A DNA stretch of 54,921 nucleotides from the NCBI GenBank assembly GCA_029261275.1, contig JAJDBR010000253.1, forward strand, positions 1 to 54,921, read 5' to 3'. The DNA is from Nitrospirales bacterium (lineage in GTDB: Bacteria > Nitrospirota > Nitrospiria > Nitrospirales > UBA8639). Positions 9,640-17,448 of this stretch are shown here, piece by piece. The translations under genes and the position numbers were made by a program. The stretch's first letter is position 1; every line of letters starts with the position of its first letter. Under the pieces are notes generated by a model that saw nothing but the letters and a program-made list of their open reading frames with translations, did no database searches and was not told where the DNA came from.

Positions 9640-11466
9640 TTATTTTAATGGTGGTACTGCTCGACGCTTAGGTGACGCATAGTTCACCAAGTAATCAAAC
9701 AGACGAATCAATCGACTACCCTGTCGTTTTTGATCGGTCCAATGGCCAATAATCCCAATCGTTCGGGCCAGAATGAAGAAGCCGTTTAAACTATCCACCG
9801 GGAAACCGATATCAACCAACACAGCGGCCATCGTACCATCGACATTAAGAATCAGATTATCTTTTTTCGCTGCCGTCACTTGTTCAACGGCTAACGCAAA
9901 GTCTAAATGGGGAGTCTTGATCCCAAGACTTTTGACATGTCCCACAAGCTCTTTCACACGCTTATCAGGGTTCTTCAAACTTTTGACTCGATGGCCAATT
10001 CCTGGAACCGGGCCCACGTTTTTCTTCATATAAACCAAGAAGTCATCCACCGTCAGTTTGTTATCAATGGCATATTTGAACCAATTACCGGCATCGGTCA
10101 CCGCACCACCAAACCGTGGCCCGATCATAATCATTCCGGCCGCCACTGATTGTGAGAGACCAATGCCCGCACAAGCCGCCAGAACCGTGGCCATAGCACC
10201 GCTGACACATGGGCCATGGTCAGCCGACAACATAAGAATACGCTTAATGATTTCTGCTTCTTGTTTGGACACCAACCGGTTGTCCCAGAGTAAGCCAATG
10301 ACGTGCGGAATATCATAGCCGGCATTGATGAGTTCTGAAGCTGGGTACCCTTGATACAAGGGCTCTTCCCCTCGATCATCACTAATGGTCGAGCGAATAA
10401 GTGGCGCGACCAAGACCTCACCGTCTTTTTTAGCTTCAGCCACCGTTTTAGGGAGCCGTGGCACAGCAGCAGGAGCCAAATCTGGAATAGGCTTGACCGT
10501 TCCACTCTTGAGTAATTCTTCATGCGTCGCTTTGATGGCAGGACCTAAGGCACCAAACGTTTCAGGCACAATCGCACCAGCCTTCTTCAGGGCTTCAGAT
10601 TTTGCCCGAGCCGACCCTTCGCCTTTTAACCCTTCTTTCGCACCGGCATGACCAAATTTCATGCCTTTGGGAAGACTTTCTTGGCAAAACCCCGACACGA
10701 CGGCTAACAGTTTTATTCGACGTTTCTTGGCGCCATACCACTCGGCAGCACTTTCCTCTAAATCACCGCCCATTTCACCGACGACTACTACGGCGTGGGT
10801 TTGCGGATCGTTTTCAAACATTTCTAAGTAACTGACGTAATCGGTACCCGGATAGGCATCTCCACCAATACCGATCGCTGTGGTAATCCCATCAGCAAAT
10901 TGGGAACAAATCCAGATAATCTCGTTGGACAGGCCGCCTGATTTGGTAATGACGCCAAATGATCCAGGTCGATACAACTTACAGGCCACCAAGTTATCAA
11001 AAGCCCCACCGATCACACCCAAGCGGCATTCCCCTGCAGACACCACGCCAATAGAAGAGGGCCCGTTAAACGTTTTCCCTAATTTTCTGGCGTGTTTCCC
11101 AAGAAGCTTGGCGTCTTTTTCAGGAACACCTTCAGTAATCATGGAGACAGTTTTGATTTTGGAGTCATTCAGAGCATCCATTGTGCCTTCATAGGCCCGA
11201 TTCGCACCGATATAGACCAAACTCGTATTAATTTCAGGATGAGCAGCAGTGGCATCGGCCACTGTCTTATAGATGGGGATCGCCACCAGCTCTGTCCCAC
11301 ACACAATTTCATTGGTTTTTCCTGAATCCGGCGGGTACACAAACGCGGATACATTTAACGGCTGTTTATTCATGTAGCGGAATTCCGCCATACGACGGGC
11401 AGCATTAACACCAGCCACACCACCCTGAATAACGACATGCGTGTCTTTCGTGGCAAGAATACTCAT
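9640..11466 (-). CDS. aclA: ATP-citrate lyase alpha subunit
   Basis: 608 aa; SCS-alpha-like N-terminal part plus a citrate-synthase-like C-terminal part (GYDIPHVIGLLWDNRLVSKQEAEIIKRILMLSADHGPCVSGAMATVLAACAG, PVPGIGHRVKSLKNPDKRV). Confidence 0.95.
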   Translation of the reverse strand: MSILATKDTHVVIQGGVAGVNAARRMAEFRYMNKQPLNVSAFVYPPDSGKTNEIVCGTELVAIPIYKTVADATAAHPEINTSLVYIGANRAYEGTMDALNDSKIKTVSMITEGVPEKDAKLLGKHARKLGKTFNGPSSIGVVSAGECRLGVIGGAFDNLVACKLYRPGSFGVITKSGGLSNEIIWICSQFADGITTAIGIGGDAYPGTDYVSYLEMFENDPQTHAVVVVGEMGGDLEESAAEWYGAKKRRIKLLAVVSGFCQESLPKGMKFGHAGAKEGLKGEGSARAKSEALKKAGAIVPETFGALGPAIKATHEELLKSGTVKPIPDLAPAAVPRLPKTVAEAKKDGEVLVAPLIRSTISDDRGEEPLYQGYPASELINAGYDIPHVIGLLWDNRLVSKQEAEIIKRILMLSADHGPCVSGAMATVLAACAGIGLSQSVAAGMIMIGPRFGGAVTDAGNWFKYAIDNKLTVDDFLVYMKKNVGPVPGIGHRVKSLKNPDKRVKELVGHVKSLGIKTPHLDFALAVEQVTAAKKDNLILNVDGTMAAVLVDIGFPVDSLNGFFILARTIGIIGHWTDQKRQGSRLIRLFDYLVNYASPKRRAVPPLK

Positions 11467-11501
11467 TGAGACGGTCTCCTAATTCCTCGAGTTCAAATAA
11501 T

Positions 11502-12698
11502 TTATTGTGCCGCCATCGCCATATCGACGATGTCCGTTAATGGCGTCGTGCGGTCAAACACGTGAATATCAAATCCCTCATCCTCTAAAGCACGCATGGC
11601 CGCCAATCCTTGCAATTCATTGGGGCCACCGCGCCGTACCCAGATCTTTACTCCTTTGAGTTTGCCTTCGCCTTTGGCCTTTCGGAACGCATTAATAATG
11701 CCCCCGAACGTCTTTTTCACGTCGGTAAAATTGGCAATAGCGCCTCCAACGATAATATGTTTGATATCAGGCAGGGAACAGATTTTTTCTGTCAGGACTT
11801 CTACCGCCCAATCAGGCGGATCACCTGAATATTCTGCGTAGTTGGCTAATTTTCCTCCACGAGCGACAACGGCATCAGAGTAATATACGCTGGCTCCGCC
11901 ACCGGCAGGCAACATCGCAATATTGCCCCCCGGAATTTCAATCAATTTCACTGAACCTTTGACCTTGGCATCTACCGCCATCACTTCTTCTTCATTGGCG
12001 GTATACGCCCGACCAAATTCAGCGGCGAAGGGGAATGTCCAATCTTTATGACGGAACTTGGCATCGCCATCCAATAACGTCACGGCATCGAGAGCCACCA
12101 AATCGCCACCTGCATTTTGGACAACTGGATTGATTTCCACATATTGCGCATCTTCATTATCAAAACAGGTATACAGTTTCTTTAAAAAATCCGCCATTTT
12201 GGTGGCGGTATCACCAGAGAACCCGGCGTCTTTAGATAATTTCGCCAATTGAGCGTCCGTTGGAGTTTCTCCAATTTCAATCGCCAATTTCTGGACTTTC
12301 TCCCAATTGTCTTCAACTTCGACACCGCCATAGGTCGTCACCATCACATCTACGCCTTCGCGGGTGGACTTGACCGAAGCATAATATTCCTCTTTGTGGC
12401 CGATCGCTTCGGAGACAATCACTTCACGAATGGTCACGGATTCGAGTTGTTTTCCCAGCATCTCTTTCACCGCCGATTTAGCGGCCGCCAAATCTAGCCC
12501 CACCTTGACCAGACCTAGTTTGAAGCGAGAACCCAATGCTTCATGAGCTTTGACGACCAGCTTGTTCTTTTGAAGCCAATCATTCACTTTGGAGAGTTGC
12601 TCAAACTCTTCATTTGATGTCACCACGACATAGTTGGGGGTTGAAATTCCCCATTTTCGCAGCAAGCCCATTCCTGGGCCTTCAAGGACCTTTGCCAT
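11502..12698 (-). CDS. aclB: ATP-citrate lyase beta subunit
   Basis: 398 aa; ATP-grasp/SCS-beta-like, MAKVLEGPGMGLLRKWGISTPNYVVV, KIWVRRGGPNELQGLAAMRAL; directly upstream of aclA. Confidence 0.94.
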   Translation of the reverse strand: MAKVLEGPGMGLLRKWGISTPNYVVVTSNEEFEQLSKVNDWLQKNKLVVKAHEALGSRFKLGLVKVGLDLAAAKSAVKEMLGKQLESVTIREVIVSEAIGHKEEYYASVKSTREGVDVMVTTYGGVEVEDNWEKVQKLAIEIGETPTDAQLAKLSKDAGFSGDTATKMADFLKKLYTCFDNEDAQYVEINPVVQNAGGDLVALDAVTLLDGDAKFRHKDWTFPFAAEFGRAYTANEEEVMAVDAKVKGSVKLIEIPGGNIAMLPAGGGASVYYSDAVVARGGKLANYAEYSGDPPDWAVEVLTEKICSLPDIKHIIVGGAIANFTDVKKTFGGIINAFRKAKGEGKLKGVKIWVRRGGPNELQGLAAMRALEDEGFDIHVFDRTTPLTDIVDMAMAAQ

Positions 12699-13069
12699 AA
12701 TCCTACCCTTCCGTCAGGGAATAAAATGTGAAAGACAAAATCAGACCAACCCACTCGTTCGTGGGAAACAGCATTGTACGAATGAGCTACGGAGTCTGCA
12801 ATCAATCAAAAGACCCAATTTTGAGCCCTAAAGTCCCAGTGGGTTTTCCCACCCCTTGGGCCCTTAATGGTCAAGAGGAAATACCATTAAAATATCCATA
12901 TAATCATAAAGTTATAAATAAAATATCCGCATTATCATTCAAAGCCCTGTGCCATTGAAAAAAACAAGCGCTTGAAAGGGGACTTGGAGCGGATTTAGGA
13001 TGAAGAGTCGCTCCATCCCAATACCTGCCCCTGAGGCATAAAAGGGTTTTCGGAGAAAGAGCCCTGGCC

Positions 13070-14449
13070 ATGACTCAAGACGAAATCATCCGAGTCGTTA
13101 CAGAACAACGCCAGTTTTTTAATAGTGGCGTATCGCGAGATTACTCTATTCGCCACGAAACTCTGTCCAAGTTCAAGGAGGCTATAAAGAACTACGAAAG
13201 AGAAATTCATGCGGCTCTCAAAACCGACCTAGCCAAGCCTGAGTTCGAAGCCTACTTCACGGGGACCGGCTTTTGTCTGCATGAGTTAACAGAAACGCTC
13301 AAGAACCTCCGCAAGTGGATGAAGCCAAAAAATGTTCGAACCGGATTGCTCGTCCAACCGGCAAAAAGCACGATTTACTATTCACCTCGAGGAGTAAATT
13401 TGATCATTGCCCCCTACAATTTTCCCATCAACCTAACCTTTTCCCCACTTATCGCCGCTATCGCAGCCGGTAACACAGCGGTGATCAAGACCTCCGAGAT
13501 GGCACCAGCCTGCAGCGCCGTCATGCAGAGATTAATTGATTCGACATTCGATTCACGGTACATCGCGTATGTCCCTGGTGAAGTACCGGAAACCACGATT
13601 CTCCTAGAACAGAAATTCGACCACATATTTTTCACTGGAAGCACTAGAGTTGGATCGATCGTGATGAGCGCTGCTGCGAAGACATTAACCCCTGTCACTT
13701 TGGAGCTCGGAGGGAAAAGTCCCTGCATTGTCCATCACGACGCCAAACTGGATGTCGCCGTGAATCGAATTGTGGCAGGGAAATTTTTAAACGCGGGACA
13801 AACCTGCGCAGCGCCGGACTACCTCATGGTGCATCGGGAAATAAAAGAAGAATTCCTAGACAAGCTCAAGGTACGAATTATTGAAGCCTACGGGGAAGAC
13901 GCCAGCAAAAGCGGTGACTTTGGCCGAATGGTCAATGCGCAACACTTTGAACGTGTTGCCTCATTGATTATGCCTGAAAAAGTTGTGGTCGGAGGGAAAA
14001 TAGATGCAGCAAGTCGATTCATTGCACCGACGGTCATGCGAGATATCACGCTGGACGACCCAGTCATGCGCGAAGAGATTTTCGGGCCTGTGTTACCAAT
14101 TCTGGACTATACGGAATATGACGAAATCTACGATACTATCGCGAAATTTCCCCAACACCCGCTTGCAGCCTATGTGTTCAGCAGTAGCACCCAAATTCAG
14201 GATTTACTCATCGAACGGTTACAATTCGGCGGAGGGTGCATCAATCAATGCATCCTGCATCTGGCTAACCATCACTTGCCATTTGGCGGTGTCGGAGAGA
14301 GCGGCATGGGCGCCTACCACGGCTTCAGCGGTTTCGAACGATTCTCCCACAAGAAGGGCGTCATGAGATCCGCTACCTGGCTGGATCTACCACTCGTTTA
14401 CGCCCCCTACAAAGACAAGCTGAAGTGGCTACGACGGATTATGAAGTAG
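13070..14449 (+). CDS. Aldehyde dehydrogenase family protein (class 3-like)
   Basis: 459 aa; IAPYNFPINLTFSPLIAAIAAGNTAVIKTSE, FFTGSTRVGSIVMSAAAKTLTPVTLELGGKSPCIV, NAGQTCAAPDYLMV. Confidence 0.95.
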   Translation: MTQDEIIRVVTEQRQFFNSGVSRDYSIRHETLSKFKEAIKNYEREIHAALKTDLAKPEFEAYFTGTGFCLHELTETLKNLRKWMKPKNVRTGLLVQPAKSTIYYSPRGVNLIIAPYNFPINLTFSPLIAAIAAGNTAVIKTSEMAPACSAVMQRLIDSTFDSRYIAYVPGEVPETTILLEQKFDHIFFTGSTRVGSIVMSAAAKTLTPVTLELGGKSPCIVHHDAKLDVAVNRIVAGKFLNAGQTCAAPDYLMVHREIKEEFLDKLKVRIIEAYGEDASKSGDFGRMVNAQHFERVASLIMPEKVVVGGKIDAASRFIAPTVMRDITLDDPVMREEIFGPVLPILDYTEYDEIYDTIAKFPQHPLAAYVFSSSTQIQDLLIERLQFGGGCINQCILHLANHHLPFGGVGESGMGAYHGFSGFERFSHKKGVMRSATWLDLPLVYAPYKDKLKWLRRIMK

Positions 14450-14685
14450 GGACAAACGCTACTCATTTTAGGGTCGGACCTGATTACATGTACCGACCTC
14501 ACTTTAGCCATCTCCATCCGCCGCTCCGAGGCAAGCCTGAATCATTACAATCTTCATTCTTTACCCAACTCTTTCTTCGTTCGTTCAACCATACTTTAGT
14601 TGCCAATGCTTAGAGCCACCCCAAATTTCACATTCCTTGCGATTTGCGACACTGCCCTGCCGACTGCCAAAAAACTCTAGGTTTA

Positions 14686-17448
14686 TTATTTGATGCCGGA
14701 TGTGCAACACCTATTACGTACCGGCTCCGGCACCGAATGTTTAAGCCAACAGCGTGCCGAGGCGCCTTGGATTCCGGGTTTCACATAGGTCCATGCTTGA
14801 CATTTGGCTTCTGCGTTACAAGCGTTTTGACATTCTTTGGAGGAGCCAACGAGGAAATTACGATAGTCACGCCCGGGACGATCAATACCAATCCCTTGCC
14901 CCGTTTTTAGAATTCCCCGAATCCCCAGGGTATAGGGCTGCGCCGACCGCCCATTGTCGGAACTATCACGCAGTTCGAGGTAATAGGTGCCCGGGGCCGG
15001 CAGATCCACAATGCGGATATGGTCGACACCCGGTTTCTGCGCTGTTTGCCACCCATGCACCACCTTCTTGTTTGCCCCCCATACCTGAAACGTCACATTC
15101 ACTTCTTGCGGCATATTCGTGATGGCCACTTCTAAGGCCCCCTGCGCGGGAATCGCTAGCCGATACCAGTCGGCATCGCGCTTGGGGAGAATATTGGCTT
15201 GGATGGATTGCTCTAGTTTCAATGGCGTCGCCGTCGCTAGCGTGTTGTTGGGTTCGCCGGTGTCTTTGGTGGCTGTCAGGACGGTGCGCAAGGTATAGGG
15301 CTGCGCCGACCGCCCATTGTCGGAACTATCGCGGAGTTCGAGGTAATAGGTGCCCGGGGCCGGCAGATCCACAATGCGGATATGGTCAACACCCAGTTTC
15401 TGCGCTGTTTGCCACCCATGCACCACCTTCTTGTTTGCCCCCCATACCTGAAACGTCACATTCACTTCTTGCGGCATATTCGTGATGGCCACCTCTAAGG
15501 CCCCCTGCGCGGGAATCGCTAGCCGATACCAGTCGGCATCGCGCTTGGGATCAATGAAGCCTTGCAATCTAGTAGGGAGAGTGACCGCTTGAGCCGTATC
15601 AAGGGAATTATTGGGTTCCTGTTCCTCAAGGGTTGATGAAGAAGATTCCTGGTCGGGTTCGGTGGCCGTACCGGTTCGTTTTCGCGTCCCGTCCCACTTT
15701 TGGGCCGGCACATCTTCACAATACCCCCAAACACCTTTGAAGACGTCAAAACTTTCCGTAAAGGTGAATTGCACCTTGCCCCAATACGCACTACCATTCT
15801 TCTGGTTTGCACACTTCCGCTTGGAATTCGACTCAACCCATACTCCGGTGAAGACCAGACCATCAAACTTCCCAACCAGCCTGCCCCCATCCTGGTGGTA
15901 GTGCGCCGCCAAAGGGCCCGAATCCAAAAAGGTCAATTCGCCTTCGGTCGTCGTATAGGGGCCGGACGTGGGATACGGTCCTAGATCGACGCCAGGATCG
16001 TCACCGCCGGAGGTTCCGGTCCCGCCTGAGGTTTCTCCAAAAGAATGCTCCTCTGGCTCTCTTTGTTCTTCTGGCAAAGAAGGCAGATCTCCTGAGCCAC
16101 CGGGTTCTGACGTTGTTCCGGTTCCTTCTTGCGAGGTTGGGGGACTCGAAGAAGTCCCAGTGCCTTGCTCCCCAGTTCCTGAGGGACCGGACCCGTCAGC
16201 CTCTTGACCAGAGGGCTTAGAATTTGATCCCTCTGGGTGTTCGTAATCGGCAATTTCAATGGAAGTCGCTACGGGCTTATACACAAAGCGTAGATCGCCT
16301 ATGATAATTGCGGTCCAATTTTTCCAACGTTCACGTTCTTTTTTATCGGGAATGTAATGTATTAACCACTCAGGCCCTGGTATTTCCCGCGCATTCGCAT
16401 CAGCCGTAATTTTTGCAGTATAAAAAAATGAATACGGATCGGCTTGTTCTGAGATAGGTGTGTTTGTGTCTTCAGTGGGAAGGCTTGATTCAACATCGCC
16501 GGGAGGTCGAGACGATGTGTATTGAACTCGAAAACTCATTCGCTCTTCTTTTTTGACAGCCTCGATGGGGGCATTATGTTCAAGGCCTCTACGTTCACGT
16601 AATTTCGTGCCATCGCTGCAGTAGATCGTAAAGTCTGTACGACCCTTGAATCGTGCTCCCATAAAGGTGCTCGTTGAATTCATCAGCTCCGTACCAGCAC
16701 TCAACTGCATGGTACTTCCTGGAGAAGAACGTTTACTACTGGAACACCAGGGCCAACCTGATACTGTCTCAACACGTTGTACGGCCTCCCCTGCTATTTC
16801 AAACGGTTCCCCTGGAATTATTTCTCGTGGAAATTCTGTAAGCTTGGCACTGAAGGTTTTGGTTTTCCCCTTATGAGTATTACTTTTAGAGTAGCCCGAG
16901 CTATTCACCTGATGCTCAAAGCCATATAGATGTTCACGGTTATATCGAGGCTCAATACTCACCAATCGATAGATGGGCACCTTTGGCTGAATTCCCAAGA
17001 TTCGAAAACTGAACTGCAGGGTCTCTTTGTCATAGCTCAGTATTTGGTTGGATGAGGGAACAAAAAGAAGTTTCTCAACTATTCCCGGTTTGATATTTGT
17101 CGCGATATCAAAGGTAATTGCAAACACACGTTCTGATACACTTGCAAGGTTTTTTCGTTGAACAACCTCCACATTAAGTGCCACACCAGAAGCTTCTTCC
17201 AAGGCAAGTTCTATGTCAGTCGATTCCTCAATGCCATTTTCAAACAAGAGGCTGAGCAACACTTCATTCCCAATACTTCCGACATAAAACTCAGGCACCT
17301 GTTCAGGGGTAGAAGGCTCCGCAAACACTTGCGTGGAAACCACACAAGACAACACAAGCCAAACACAGAGCATTACATACTTTGAGGAAACAAAAAGGCC
17401 CAACCTCTCGAAGAAAGGCTGGCAATATGATGTAAGGGGTACAATCAT
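14686..17448 (-). CDS. Large secreted multidomain protein with two PPC-like beta domains and a C-terminal PAN/Apple-like domain
   Basis: 920 aa. Hydrophobic leader YVMLCVWLVLSCVVSTQVFA, a low-complexity P/S/T/G/E linker, a 'GKFDGLVFTGVW...KCANQKNGSAYWGKVQFTF' module, two PPC-like repeats (EPNNSLDTAQAV...DADWYRLAIPAQGALEVAITNMP...GTYYLELRDSSDNGRSAQPYTL) and a C-terminal C-rich module (CQNACNAEAKCQAWTYVKPGIQGASARCWLK...CCTSG). Start uncertain; Met at 17373 is an alternative. Confidence 0.8.
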   Translation of the reverse strand: MIVPLTSYCQPFFERLGLFVSSKYVMLCVWLVLSCVVSTQVFAEPSTPEQVPEFYVGSIGNEVLLSLLFENGIEESTDIELALEEASGVALNVEVVQRKNLASVSERVFAITFDIATNIKPGIVEKLLFVPSSNQILSYDKETLQFSFRILGIQPKVPIYRLVSIEPRYNREHLYGFEHQVNSSGYSKSNTHKGKTKTFSAKLTEFPREIIPGEPFEIAGEAVQRVETVSGWPWCSSSKRSSPGSTMQLSAGTELMNSTSTFMGARFKGRTDFTIYCSDGTKLRERRGLEHNAPIEAVKKEERMSFRVQYTSSRPPGDVESSLPTEDTNTPISEQADPYSFFYTAKITADANAREIPGPEWLIHYIPDKKERERWKNWTAIIIGDLRFVYKPVATSIEIADYEHPEGSNSKPSGQEADGSGPSGTGEQGTGTSSSPPTSQEGTGTTSEPGGSGDLPSLPEEQREPEEHSFGETSGGTGTSGGDDPGVDLGPYPTSGPYTTTEGELTFLDSGPLAAHYHQDGGRLVGKFDGLVFTGVWVESNSKRKCANQKNGSAYWGKVQFTFTESFDVFKGVWGYCEDVPAQKWDGTRKRTGTATEPDQESSSSTLEEQEPNNSLDTAQAVTLPTRLQGFIDPKRDADWYRLAIPAQGALEVAITNMPQEVNVTFQVWGANKKVVHGWQTAQKLGVDHIRIVDLPAPGTYYLELRDSSDNGRSAQPYTLRTVLTATKDTGEPNNTLATATPLKLEQSIQANILPKRDADWYRLAIPAQGALEVAITNMPQEVNVTFQVWGANKKVVHGWQTAQKPGVDHIRIVDLPAPGTYYLELRDSSDNGRSAQPYTLGIRGILKTGQGIGIDRPGRDYRNFLVGSSKECQNACNAEAKCQAWTYVKPGIQGASARCWLKHSVPEPVRNRCCTSGIK
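14929..15550. repeat. Internal tandem duplication, period 363 bp, covering the PPC-like domains
   Basis: About 258 bp of near-identical sequence at about 14929-15187 and 15292-15550 (both start 'tatagggctgcgccgaccgcccattgtcggaactatc' and end '...gataccagtcggcatcgcgcttggg'), with only a handful of substitutions. Confidence 0.92.

Noticed and set aside
13414-13728. 104-aa minus-strand ORF
   Set aside because: Antisense shadow ORF inside the aldehyde dehydrogenase gene.
14754-15485. Two similar plus-strand ORFs (122 and 87 aa, both with RAAPTAHCRNYxxVRGNRCPGPADPQCGYG)
   Set aside because: Their similarity only reflects the 363-bp duplication read on the antisense strand of the PPC gene; not independent genes.
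14929-15550. Possible CRISPR or phage-type repeat array
   Set aside because: Only two long units (363-bp period) encoding protein domains; no short direct repeats or spacers.
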